Positions 1 through 7,750 of a stretch of DNA of 42,992 nucleotides are shown here, piece after piece. The translations under genes were made by a program, and so were the position numbers. Under the pieces are notes generated by a model, which saw only the letters and a list, made by a program, of their open reading frames with translations, did not search any database and had not been told where the DNA came from. Source of the stretch: Clostridia bacterium (GTDB lineage: Bacteria > Bacillota > Clostridia > Oscillospirales > Acutalibacteraceae); NCBI GenBank assembly GCA_017518415.1, contig JAFWVC010000089.1, positions 1 through 42,992 on the forward strand. The letters run 5' to 3'. The number at the start of each line of letters is the position of its first letter. The first letter of the stretch is position 1.

Positions 1-1026
1 CCAGGCCGCCGGCAGCAAAAACGGCATCCGGCCGACCCAGCCGTACACCCGCTTCATGTACGAAAGGCCGGGAAAGATCCGGGACAGCACGTACCGGAAG
101 CGGCTTTGCCTTTTCTGCTCCGACCGGGCCACCGTCACGTTGCCGACGGTGCCGTACGCGCCGCTGCCGACGATCAGTTTTGTCAGATCATATACCGTGT
201 CGTCGCAGGGTGCGCCGTCGAACCAAGCGGCCAGCAGGCGCCGCACCGTCTGCTCAAAATCGTACAGGCCCACCTTTTCCAGTTCGGCGGCCAGATACTC
301 CTCATTCATCTGCCCGGCAAAACAGCCCCGGTACAGATACAGGTCGGTAAATGCACGGATACCGATGCCGCCCTCCCACAAATGCTTGGTCAGGTGGATC
401 AGCAGATAAATATATTCATCCTCCGGCGTCATACGGTACCGGCAGGTGCCGTCCTGCCGCCGCGCCCGCTCCCACACGGGCTGCAGATACCGGTAATACG
501 CATCGTGCGCCGTACTGACCAGCGCGCGGTGCATCTCCACCGTGACAAAGGGCGGTTTGTGGTAGGCGGCCACCGTCGAGTCGCTTTCCGCAGCCGCGTA
601 GCCGTTGCGTTCCATCCAGGCGCGCACCTGTTCGCCTGCCGCCGGATCAAACAGGATATCGACATCGGCGGAAAGGCGCATATCCGCTTTGGGATACAGT
701 TTGCGCAGGTTCCAGCCTTTGAGCGTCATATACCGGCAGCCGATCTGTTCCAGATATTGCAGCAGCAGCGTCACCTCGGATCCCTGCACCGCCTCGGATA
801 TGACGGCGATCTTGTGGGCTTTGGTAAACTGCGCCGCCGTTTCCGCCGGCAGATCCGGCTGGCTGCGCACCGCATACCAGACCAGCCCCGCGATCCCGTG
901 CGAGGCGGCCAGCTTATAAACGTCCGCCGGCAACACGCCGGCCGGGCAGGCCGGCGGTTCCGTCTGCTGCAAAGCGGCCTTGATCAGAGCCAACAGATAC
1001 CGTACAATCAAAGGAAATTGTTTCAT
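1..1026 (-). CDS. Nucleotidyltransferase family protein (PF14907-like), 3' end outside window
   Basis: The frame is open from an ATG at 1026 to base 1, giving 342 codons with no stop, so the C-terminus lies beyond the window. GGGAGGAG sits a proper distance upstream of the ATG and supports this start. The protein begins MKQFPLIVRYLLALIKAALQ. Around residues 120-126 it reads ADVDILFDP, the paired-aspartate metal-binding motif of the nucleotidyltransferase fold, preceded by the LKGWNLRKLYP segment typical of the uncharacterised nucleotidyltransferase family PF14907. Members of this family are frequent in capsule and exopolysaccharide loci, but the acceptor is unknown. The gene follows the NDP-sugar dehydratase by 40 bp in the same direction, so a joint role in surface-glycan synthesis is inferred. 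Family assignment is fairly sure; substrate is not. Confidence 0.8.
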   Translation of the reverse strand, partial: MKQFPLIVRYLLALIKAALQQTEPPACPAGVLPADVYKLAASHGIAGLVWYAVRSQPDLPAETAAQFTKAHKIAVISEAVQGSEVTLLLQYLEQIGCRYMTLKGWNLRKLYPKADMRLSADVDILFDPAAGEQVRAWMERNGYAAAESDSTVAAYHKPPFVTVEMHRALVSTAHDAYYRYLQPVWERARRQDGTCRYRMTPEDEYIYLLIHLTKHLWEGGIGIRAFTDLYLYRGCFAGQMNEEYLAAELEKVGLYDFEQTVRRLLAAWFDGAPCDDTVYDLTKLIVGSGAYGTVGNVTVARSEQKRQSRFRYVLSRIFPGLSYMKRVYGWVGRMPFLLPAAW

Positions 1027-1066
1027 GTGCGTTACTCCTCCCGGCTGCAGCGTCCTGCCCGGCACG

Positions 1067-2917
1067 TCACGATTGGTTGTCCGGCGTCTGATGCCGGAAG
1101 GTCGGAACCAGTTCCTCCAGCAGCTGCACCGTCGCTTCGGAATCGTCCCGCATGGCGGCCTCCTTCAGCCGACGCAGCTGGCGGACGAATGCGTCGCCCT
1201 GCACGTCGATCTGCCGGCCGATAAAAATCTTGGAGTGGCAGGTGGAGCGCAGACCCTCTTCCGCCATCAGCAGTTCTTCATACAACTTTTCGCCCGGACG
1301 CAGCCCGACGAACAGGATCGGCACGTCCTTATACGGTTCCTTGCCGTACTGGCGGATCAGATTTTCCGCCAGGGTGACGATGCGCACCGGCTCGCCCATA
1401 TCCAGCACGAAGATCTCCCCGCCGGCCGCCATCGCCCCGGCCTGCAGCACCAGCGACACCGCCTCGGGGATGGTCATAAAGTAGCGAATGATGTCCTTAT
1501 GGGTGACGGTGACCGGGCGCCCGCTTTCGATCTGGCGGCGGAACAACGGAATCACCGAACCGTTGGAGCCCAGCACGTTGCCGAAGCGCACCGCCGTAAA
1601 CCGGGTATACTTCGCCTGCTGCGCCATGTACTGCACCACCATCTCGCAGCAGCGTTTGGTGGCCCCCATCACGTTGGTAGGGTTGACCGCTTTATCGGTA
1701 GAGATCAGCACGAAGATCTCCGCTTTGTAAAACTCCGCCAGGCTGGCGGTATGAAAGGTGCCCAGCACGTTGTTCTTGACGGCCTCCTCCGGCACCGTTT
1801 CCATCAGCGGCACATGCTTGTGCGCCGCCGCGTGGAACACGACCTGAGGCCGGTATTTGGCAAAAACGGCGTTCATCTTATGATAATCCCGCACCGAGGC
1901 GATAATGATATCCAGCGGCAGCGTACGGCCGTATTCCATCCACAGCTCCTGCTGGATATCATACGCGTTATTTTCGTAAATATCCAGAATGATCAGCCGG
2001 GCCGGGCCGTATTTGGCGATCTGCCGACACAGTTCCGACCCGATGGATCCGCCGCCGCCGGTGACCAGGCAAACCTTGCCGCGGATCATTCGGTCCAGCT
2101 CGGCGTTGTCGAAGGTCACAACCGGGCGGCCGAGCAGTTCCTCAATGTTGATCGGGCGGGAGGCGGCGGCGATCCCTTTCTCCTGAAACAGCAGCTGGCT
2201 GAAATTGGGGATCTCGCGCACCTCGCAGCCGGTCGCGGAACAAAAGTTCATGATCCGGCGGCGCTGTTCGTCGGTAGCGGAGGGGATAGCCAGCAGGATC
2301 GTGCGTATCTCATGCCGGCGGCAAAGTTCCGGCAGGTCCTGCACGGCGCCCCACACCGGCACGCCGCATACGCGGGTATTCCATTTTTTCGGGTTGTCGT
2401 CTACCAAAAAGATCGGATAATACTGGCAGGAGGAATGGTCCTGCGTCATCTCCATGGCCACCATTTCGCCGGCCACACCGGCGCCGACGATGGCGGCGCG
2501 GATCTTTTGCCCGACGTATTCGTCCTTGCCGATATCCAGCAGCGCCCGGGTCTCGGTAAAGCGGGCCGCGCACTGCAACACCGCCTGAACCGGCACGTAC
2601 AGTACCCAGAACTGCCACGAAACGCTCCGGAACACCAGCCAGCACAGCCCGAGGTTGACGGCGTTCGCCGGCAGCAGGGCCAGCAGCGAAAGCAGCAGGA
2701 TGGTCCTCCGGGCGCCGGTACGCACGCGGTCGTACACCAGCAGGATCTGCCCGCTGACGCCCAGCACTATGCCGAGGATGGTCGCCATCGGCAAAAAGTT
2801 CGGATTATAGCTCAGGTCGAACAGGCGCAGCAGCAGATAGGTACCCAGTATGGAGAGGATCTGCACCAGAGAATCCGACAGCATATAGATACTTTTGTGA
2901 AAAAAGATTTTTTTCAA
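1067..2917 (-). CDS. Membrane-bound NDP-sugar 4,6-dehydratase (WbpM/PglF/CapD family)
   Basis: 616 residues. The start is a TTG at 2917, placed by AGGAGGT about 8 nt upstream. The first ~130 residues hold four hydrophobic segments. A Rossmann-like CoA-binding domain follows (AAIVGAGVAGEMVAME, near residue 160), then a short-chain dehydrogenase domain from about 280 with the NAD motif TGGGGSIGSELC. The active-site stretch STDKAVNPTNVMGATKR has Met where classical SDR enzymes have Tyr. That is the S-M-K triad known for the large membrane-bound 4,6-dehydratases such as WbpM and PglF. The enzyme should convert UDP-GlcNAc, or a related nucleotide sugar, to the 4-keto-6-deoxy sugar as the first step to rare amino sugars such as bacillosamine. 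Its position before a nucleotidyltransferase fits a surface polysaccharide or glycosylation cluster continuing to the left. Confidence 0.93.
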   Translation of the reverse strand: MKKIFFHKSIYMLSDSLVQILSILGTYLLLRLFDLSYNPNFLPMATILGIVLGVSGQILLVYDRVRTGARRTILLLSLLALLPANAVNLGLCWLVFRSVSWQFWVLYVPVQAVLQCAARFTETRALLDIGKDEYVGQKIRAAIVGAGVAGEMVAMEMTQDHSSCQYYPIFLVDDNPKKWNTRVCGVPVWGAVQDLPELCRRHEIRTILLAIPSATDEQRRRIMNFCSATGCEVREIPNFSQLLFQEKGIAAASRPINIEELLGRPVVTFDNAELDRMIRGKVCLVTGGGGSIGSELCRQIAKYGPARLIILDIYENNAYDIQQELWMEYGRTLPLDIIIASVRDYHKMNAVFAKYRPQVVFHAAAHKHVPLMETVPEEAVKNNVLGTFHTASLAEFYKAEIFVLISTDKAVNPTNVMGATKRCCEMVVQYMAQQAKYTRFTAVRFGNVLGSNGSVIPLFRRQIESGRPVTVTHKDIIRYFMTIPEAVSLVLQAGAMAAGGEIFVLDMGEPVRIVTLAENLIRQYGKEPYKDVPILFVGLRPGEKLYEELLMAEEGLRSTCHSKIFIGRQIDVQGDAFVRQLRRLKEAAMRDDSEATVQLLEELVPTFRHQTPDNQS

Positions 2918-2962
2918 AGCCGAGACCTCCTGTTTTTCTGCTTGATAAGGGAGCGCCGCTTT

Positions 2963-3907
2963 TTACACCGTATTCTGCGGCCGGCCGGCCAGAAACGCCC
3001 TGAGATTGTCCTGCACCATCTGCATCAGACGGCCGCGCGTTTCCACCGGCGCCCAGGCGACGTGCGGGGTAATGGTGATGCCCGGCACGCCGGCCAGCGG
3101 GCAGTCGCCCGGCATCGGTTCCTGCGTCACGACGTCCACCGCCGCGCCGGAAAGCGGTCCGTGCAGCACGGCGTCCCGCAGGGCGGCCTCGTCCACCACG
3201 CCGCCGCGGGCGGTATTGATGAAATAAGCGCCCGGTTTGCAGGCGGCAAAAGCCGCCGCGTCAAACATCTTTTCCGACGCCGCATTGAGCGGGCAGTGAA
3301 CGGTGATGACGTCGCTTTCCCGCAGCAGCTGCGGAAAGGAAACGAAGGTCACCCCTTCCGCCGGACGCGGCGTGCGGGTGTACACCAGCACCTTCATGCC
3401 GATGGCCTGCGCGATCTGCGCCACCCGGCGGCCGATGCTGCCGTAACCGACGATGCCGATCGTCCGGCCGGTCACCTCATGCGTCTGATATAAATACGGA
3501 GAAAAGGTGCGGCTGTACTGCCACCGCCCGGCCCTGGTATAGGCGTCAAACTCCGCCACGCGGCTGTATCGCGCCAGCAACAGGGCAAAGGTATGCTGCG
3601 CGACCGCGTCGGTCGAATAGCCGGGTACGTTGCATACGGTGATCCCGCGGCGGTGGGCCGCTTCCACGTCGATATTATTGTACCCGGTCGCGAACAGGCC
3701 GATATACCGCAACTGCGGCGCCTGCTCCATATCGGCGGCGGCAATGCGGGTTTTGTTGCACAGTACCGCCTGCGCCCCGGCAATCCGCTCCGCCACCTGC
3801 GCCGGCTGCGTGAGCGGATAGATCTCCACTTCCCCGAACGGGGCAAACCATTCCTGCGGAGAGATATCCTCTCCCAGCGTGGCGGCATCGGTCAACACCA
3901 GGCGCAC
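2963..3907 (-). CDS. D-2-hydroxyacid dehydrogenase (glycerate/hydroxypyruvate dehydrogenase-like)
   Basis: 314 residues from a GTG at 3907, preceded by AAAGGAG. It shows the NAD-binding motif GIVGYGSIGRRVAQIAQAIG around residue 150. It also has the catalytic triad of the family: Arg in NTARGGVVDE, Glu in TQEPMP, and His in TPHVAWAPVETR. Length and layout match the NAD-dependent D-isomer 2-hydroxyacid dehydrogenases, which reduce 2-keto acids such as hydroxypyruvate, glyoxylate or pyruvate. The subgroup resembles glycerate dehydrogenase more than PGDH, since there is no ACT domain. A glycerate kinase lies about 6.6 kb away on the other strand, so glycerate metabolism is possible. The enzyme nevertheless sits 24 bp after a sugar-epimerase-like gene and 45 bp before a sugar dehydratase, and its real substrate cannot be told from sequence. 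Confidence 0.88.
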   Translation of the reverse strand: MRLVLTDAATLGEDISPQEWFAPFGEVEIYPLTQPAQVAERIAGAQAVLCNKTRIAAADMEQAPQLRYIGLFATGYNNIDVEAAHRRGITVCNVPGYSTDAVAQHTFALLLARYSRVAEFDAYTRAGRWQYSRTFSPYLYQTHEVTGRTIGIVGYGSIGRRVAQIAQAIGMKVLVYTRTPRPAEGVTFVSFPQLLRESDVITVHCPLNAASEKMFDAAAFAACKPGAYFINTARGGVVDEAALRDAVLHGPLSGAAVDVVTQEPMPGDCPLAGVPGITITPHVAWAPVETRGRLMQMVQDNLRAFLAGRPQNTV

Positions 3908-3931
3908 AGCAATCTCTCCTTTTCTGTCAGA

Positions 3932-4927
3932 TTAAACGGTAAAGAACCGGATTTCGAAGGTCAGCGTCGTTTCCGCCTGCCCGTCCAGAAAATGCACGGC
4001 GCCGGCCTGATGTGCATCCTGCCGGGAGCCGAGCGTGGTGTTGCACGGCTCGAGGCCCATGACGTATTCGCCCCGGTTGAACATCTTCCACTGCGTCAGC
4101 CGGTCCAGCTGCACGCCGTCATACCGGAGGGTAAAGCCGATGCCGAGGCGGCGGTTGGTCAGCGTATATTCCGAGCGGCCCTGCCCGTCCACCGCCGGCC
4201 GGTGAAACAGCACGACCTCCTGCGTGTCGTGCGGGGCAACGATGCGCCGCCAATCCTTCTCCTGTGCGGCGTTTTCCGGCTCCCGGGCGGTCACCTGCCG
4301 GGTATCCATGGTCAGCTCGGTATCCTCACAAAGGAAGGGATACCCCGTATTGAAGTGATACAGCACCGCGAAGGGCACCTTTGTAAACGAACGGTTGCGG
4401 ATGGTATCCGTCATACGGATGACGTTCTCGCCGTACGGGATCTCCAGGCGGCGGTGCAGCGTCAGGTTTTCGTAAAACATCGCCGCGTCCTGCATTGTGC
4501 CTTCCAGCACGGCGGTGGGCGTGCCGTCTTTCTCTTCCACCGCCGCGGCATATTGTTCGGCCGGCAGATTGTCGAGCCGGCCGTGCATCGGGTAGTCCGT
4601 CCCTTGATACCGGTTCGGCCCGCCGACGTTGGTCAACCCGCAGGTGGTCAGGAAACCGGCAAAAAAGTTGCGCAGGAAGCCCGCCCCCACGTCGTTATAA
4701 AACGCCGGGGACACAATGCCGGCCGGAGACAGATAATTCATGCCGTACCCTTTGAAACGGATCTGGTACAGATCCATCCCGCGGTCGGGCAGCACCGTCA
4801 CGTCCAGCCCGGCACCGTTGTTGACCTGCGTCATCAACGTGCCTTCGGCCCGTCCGCCGCACAGGCGGGAGGTGCGCACCGAGATCAATTGGGAAATATC
4901 CCCGATATAAGGCGTGTAAGACTGCAT
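3932..4927 (-). CDS. Aldose 1-epimerase family protein (DUF4432-like)
   Basis: 331 residues from the ATG at 4927 (MQSYTPYIGD), chosen because GGAGGAAAGG lies just upstream. A frame extending to 4993 has no ribosome binding site. The sequence has the features of the DUF4432 galactose-mutarotase-like beta-sandwich proteins: LPDRGMDLYQIRFKGYGMNY near residue 55, FFAGFLTTCGLTNVGGPN near 95, HGRLDNLPAE, and the late GLEPCNTT segment. Members are thought to bind or epimerise sugars, and no specific substrate is established. It is the first gene of the leftward four-gene run and diverges from the TSUP pair across an 84-bp gap in which I could not find a convincing promoter. Confidence 0.85.
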   Translation of the reverse strand: MQSYTPYIGDISQLISVRTSRLCGGRAEGTLMTQVNNGAGLDVTVLPDRGMDLYQIRFKGYGMNYLSPAGIVSPAFYNDVGAGFLRNFFAGFLTTCGLTNVGGPNRYQGTDYPMHGRLDNLPAEQYAAAVEEKDGTPTAVLEGTMQDAAMFYENLTLHRRLEIPYGENVIRMTDTIRNRSFTKVPFAVLYHFNTGYPFLCEDTELTMDTRQVTAREPENAAQEKDWRRIVAPHDTQEVVLFHRPAVDGQGRSEYTLTNRRLGIGFTLRYDGVQLDRLTQWKMFNRGEYVMGLEPCNTTLGSRQDAHQAGAVHFLDGQAETTLTFEIRFFTV

Positions 4928-5011
4928 AACCTTTCCTCCGAATCCGTATATTTTGCAGGGCGGCGGGCCACCCTTGGAATGAGACGTTTTCACTGAAAGG
5001 GGGCCCGCTCC

Positions 5012-5365
5012 GTGAGATCGCGGTTACGGCTGTTGACAGCCGGCGCGCTGGCCGGGCTGGTCAACGGCTTGTTCGGCGCCGGCGGCGGCCTGATATGGGT
5101 ACCGGTGTACCGCAGCCTGTACCGGCAGCGCACACAGCAGGTGTTTGCCACGTCGGTTGCGGTGATATTGCCGTTGTGCGCCGTGTCCTATCTGCTGCTG
5201 CAGCAAGGCCCCGTACCGGTGCAGGCGGTACCGTATCTGCTCGGCGGCGCGGCGGGCGGCCTGTGCGCCGGCCGGGTCATGCGGCGCTTGCCGACGGTTT
5301 GGCTGCGCCGGCTGTTCGGCCTGTTTCTGCTGTACGGCGGCCTGCGGGTGCTGGTAACCCGATGA
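5012..5365 (+). CDS. Half-size TauE/SafE (TSUP) family permease, subunit 1
   Basis: 117 residues from a GTG at 5012 behind AAAGGGGG. The protein is almost entirely membrane: four hydrophobic segments, the first with the glycine-rich signature GALAGLVNGLFGAGGGLIWV typical of one TauE/SafE repeat. Full-length TSUP proteins (about 250 residues) consist of two such four-helix repeats. Here each repeat is a separate gene, and the stop of this one overlaps the start of the next (ATGA at 5362-5365), so the two are probably translated together and assemble as a heterodimer. TSUP proteins export or import small anions such as sulfite, sulfoacetate and other organosulfur acids. The substrate here is unknown. 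Confidence 0.82.
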   Translation: MRSRLRLLTAGALAGLVNGLFGAGGGLIWVPVYRSLYRQRTQQVFATSVAVILPLCAVSYLLLQQGPVPVQAVPYLLGGAAGGLCAGRVMRRLPTVWLRRLFGLFLLYGGLRVLVTR

Positions 5366-5721
5366 TCGGCCCCTCTTTTCTGGCAGGGTGGGCGGCCGGC
5401 ATCCTCAGCGGGATGGGCGTCGGCGGCGGAACTCTGCTGCTGGTATGGCTGACCGGCATCGCCGGGCTGTCCCCGGCGGAAGCCGCATTATATAATCTGC
5501 TGTATTTTCTGTGCTGCGCCCCGCCGGCGCTGGTCGACCACCTGCGGCACAAACGGGTAGACAGCCGGGCGGTTTTTTGGAGCTTATGCGGCGGGCTGCC
5601 CGCCTGCCTGGCCGTGCAGCACCTGATCGGCACAGCCGGAACCGAGGGGCTGCGCGTCGGGTTCAGCTGCCTGCTGATCCTGGTCGGGCTGCGGGAATTG
5701 ACCGCCCGGGATCACTTGTGA
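5362..5721 (+). CDS. Half-size TauE/SafE (TSUP) family permease, subunit 2
   Basis: 119 residues from the ATG at 5362, overlapping the previous stop as ATGA. A longer frame upstream is only read-through of another frame. Four hydrophobic segments are visible, beginning with GWAAGILSGMGVGGGTLLLV, the same glycine-rich repeat signature as its neighbour. The two proteins are thus the N- and C-half repeats of a TSUP transporter encoded separately. A cysteine pair (FLCCAPP) lies in the second helix. The 3' end overlaps the convergent secreted-protein gene by 10 bp (5712-5721), leaving no room for a terminator between them. Confidence 0.82.
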   Translation: MIGPSFLAGWAAGILSGMGVGGGTLLLVWLTGIAGLSPAEAALYNLLYFLCCAPPALVDHLRHKRVDSRAVFWSLCGGLPACLAVQHLIGTAGTEGLRVGFSCLLILVGLRELTARDHL

Positions 5722-6395
5722 TGCCGGGCGGACCGCACGTAATGCACCAGCCCCGCGATCACACAGACGACCAGTACCAACACCGCGCCGATCAGCAGGA
5801 TAGCCGCCTTTTGCTGCCAGCTCTCCTCCGACTCGACGTTGACCGGGCCCACCCGCGAGGTATGCGCGGTGGCGCGGAAGTTCCATACACAGGGTTCGGA
5901 GACCTTCTCCGCTTCTCCGGCGTAACTGAACGGACAGAACAGTTCAAAGTTCCACTCCCGCTCCTCGCCGGCGATCAGATAAAAGTCGGTCAGGATGCCG
6001 CCGGCGTCATTGAGTTTGCTGTACGGGCCGGCATATAATTCCTCCCCGCCCTGGGTGATGGTGATGCGCAGCGCCGCCAGATATTCCAGCGCCGCGTCGT
6101 TTTCATACGGCAGCGTGACGGAGTCGAGATACAGGTGCACGCTTTGGCTGGTATGGTTGCATAATTTGAGGCTGCCGGTCTTCCGTTTGCCGCCGGCGGT
6201 CAGCAGCGGATATTCCCAAAACGTATACTCGCGCGGCTCCTCGATCAGGCAGCCGACGTTGTCCTCAATTTCGAAAGAAATCACCTTTTGCATCGGCTGA
6301 TCCCCGACAGAAAGGCCGGTTTCCGTCTCGGCGGCGGCCGCCAACGAGAACAGCGGCAGCAGCAGTGCCGCGAGCAAAGCCCCTATTTTACGCAT
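5712..6395 (-). CDS. Secreted, C-terminally membrane-anchored protein of unknown function
   Basis: 227 residues from the ATG at 6395, behind AAAGGAGG with a 10-nt spacer. A start at 6416 would place the initiator on the Shine-Dalgarno itself. A Sec signal peptide (MRKIGALLAALLLPLFSLAAAAET) is followed by about 165 residues rich in beta-strand character, with several aromatic residues and three cysteines. A transmembrane helix (AAILLIGAVLVLVVCVIAGLV) and a short basic tail ending HHK follow. I recognise no family. It lies 17 bp downstream of the LamG protein, shares its architecture (signal peptide, outer domain, C-terminal helix, basic/His tail) and its promoter, and so is probably a partner at the cell surface. 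Confidence 0.75.
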   Translation of the reverse strand: MRKIGALLAALLLPLFSLAAAAETETGLSVGDQPMQKVISFEIEDNVGCLIEEPREYTFWEYPLLTAGGKRKTGSLKLCNHTSQSVHLYLDSVTLPYENDAALEYLAALRITITQGGEELYAGPYSKLNDAGGILTDFYLIAGEEREWNFELFCPFSYAGEAEKVSEPCVWNFRATAHTSRVGPVNVESEESWQQKAAILLIGAVLVLVVCVIAGLVHYVRSARHHK

Positions 6396-6412
6396 GATCG
6401 GCTCGCCTCCTT

Positions 6413-7588
6413 TCAACGGTTTTCATCCGGTTGTGCATCCGGGTCCCCGGCTGTGCCTTCGGCCATATTTTCAGCCGGCGCTTCCGCCGTTTTTCCGGAT
6501 TCGTCGTGATGACGGTGATGGTGGTGGTGGTGATGGTGCCGGCGTTTGCGCCGCAGGCGGCGCCGGATCTCCAGGATGCTCAGGATAACAGCCAGGACCA
6601 ACACCGTGCCGAGGATGCCGAAGATCAGGTATTCGCCCCACAGCGGCAGGTCGAAGATGCCTCTTTCTCCGCTGAACATCGTCTGCACGCGGGTCGATTC
6701 GGGATCCAGCGTAACGGTGGATCGTTCGGTAACAGAGACGGCTGTGGGCCGGGGCTCCGTCTGGGACGTGGGCGTCGGCGTGACGTCGTCGTCCGGATCG
6801 ATGCCGAGATACATCCGGTTGACCTGCTCGGCGGACAGGTCGTATTCGAAGAGATAGGTCTCATCCAGCATGGCGTTGAGCGGCGCGCCGTTTTCAAACG
6901 CGGGGGTGCCGATATACATGCCGTTGGCGTTCAGGTCTCCTACATAAGTGACGACGGGAGTGGAGGCAAACAGCGCCCCGTCGATATACAGCTGCAGTTC
7001 CGTCTCGGACACGACTACGGCCACATGATGCCACTCGTAAGTGGGCAGCGTATAGGTCAGCCCCTGGATGGATTCTTTGTATACCTCGGTCAGGGTGTCC
7101 CCCTGCTTGAAGCCCACGTACACGCCGTGGATGCCGCGTTCATCCCCCAGATACAGGGGCGAGAAGGTGAACCAGTTGCTGCCGTCCTTTTTGCAGATGT
7201 TGAATACGCTCTGGTTATAGATCGCATCGCCGCGCTTGGGGTCGGAACTGCCATACCATTTGATCCACGTGGCGAAGGTAAAGGTGCGCACCCGCATCGT
7301 CGGGGCGCCCAGACGGAGATATCCCTTGGTGCCGTTGAGGCGCAGGCCCTGCCCTTTATAGCCGGTTTCCCCCCACTCCATCTGATCCGGACGGCCTTCC
7401 ACGATATTGCCGTTGTCGTCCTGATAGTAGTATTCCACGTACTCCGACATTTCACCCGGTTCGGTCGCGATCACGATCCGGCGGTTGGTATAGTATCCGT
7501 TGGCCGCCGAAACGACAAACGACCCCGCGCTGACGGCTGCAGCCGTCAGCCCCGCACACAGGGCGGCCAATACTCGTTTTAAGCGCAT
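6413..7588 (-). CDS. LamG/concanavalin-like surface protein with membrane anchor and poly-His tail
   Basis: 391 residues from the ATG at 7588 behind GGAGG. Signal peptide at residues 1-28 (cut near SAAN). Residues of about 60-270 form a LamG/concanavalin A-like domain: GYKGQGLRLNGTKGYLRLG, FTFATWIKWYG, EWHHVAVVVSETELQLYIDG and NAMLDETYLFEYDLSAEQV are the characteristic strands of Laminin_G_3. A Thr/Pro-rich linker is followed by one transmembrane helix (YLIFGILGTVLVLAVILSIL), a basic stretch, and eight histidines, then Arg and two more His, then an acidic tail. The domain suggests glycan or protein binding outside the cell, with the His-rich tail inside. No catalytic residues are evident. It is the first gene of a two-gene unit driven by the promoter at 7636-7664. 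Confidence 0.82.
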   Translation of the reverse strand: MRLKRVLAALCAGLTAAAVSAGSFVVSAANGYYTNRRIVIATEPGEMSEYVEYYYQDDNGNIVEGRPDQMEWGETGYKGQGLRLNGTKGYLRLGAPTMRVRTFTFATWIKWYGSSDPKRGDAIYNQSVFNICKKDGSNWFTFSPLYLGDERGIHGVYVGFKQGDTLTEVYKESIQGLTYTLPTYEWHHVAVVVSETELQLYIDGALFASTPVVTYVGDLNANGMYIGTPAFENGAPLNAMLDETYLFEYDLSAEQVNRMYLGIDPDDDVTPTPTSQTEPRPTAVSVTERSTVTLDPESTRVQTMFSGERGIFDLPLWGEYLIFGILGTVLVLAVILSILEIRRRLRRKRRHHHHHHHHRHHDESGKTAEAPAENMAEGTAGDPDAQPDENR

Positions 7589-7635
7589 ACCGTTTCCTCC
7601 ATCAAGTTTGCCTGCTCTTCGCTTATTCTTTTACG

Positions 7636-7664
7636 AGTGTACCATATTTATCCGATTTTTTCAA
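7636..7664 (-). promoter_or_regulatory. Sigma-A promoter for the LamG two-gene unit
   Basis: On the minus strand, TTGAAA (7659-7664), a 17-bp spacer and TACACT (7636-7641), with an extended TGG directly before the -10. Transcription would start near 7629, about 40 nt before the ATG at 7588. The surrounding stretch is AT-rich, unlike the flanking genes. Confidence 0.72.
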
Positions 7665-7683
7665 TAATATTTTTATTTTTATA

Positions 7684-7712
7684 TTGCGCGGAATGGCCGA
7701 CTGTGATATGAT
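7684..7712 (+). promoter_or_regulatory. Sigma-A promoter for coaX
   Basis: TTGCGC (7684-7689), 17-bp spacer, TATGAT (7707-7712), preceded by an extended TGA. A start near 7719 leaves about 30 nt of leader before coaX, whose ribosome site is GGGGAGGG. It is divergent from the LamG promoter, with the two -35 boxes about 20 bp apart. Confidence 0.65.
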
Positions 7713-7750
7713 AATTCTGTCTTATAGTACAATGGCGGGGAGGGCGCGGT

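Noticed and set aside
980..3493. Long open frame of 837 codons antisense to the dehydratase and hydroxyacid dehydrogenase genes
   Set aside because: It is a shadow produced by high GC at third positions. It lacks a ribosome site and shows His/Arg/Gln-rich low-quality protein, while the minus-strand genes have clear motifs. The same applies to 14628-16817, 22089-24122, 12482-13783 and 16896-18632.
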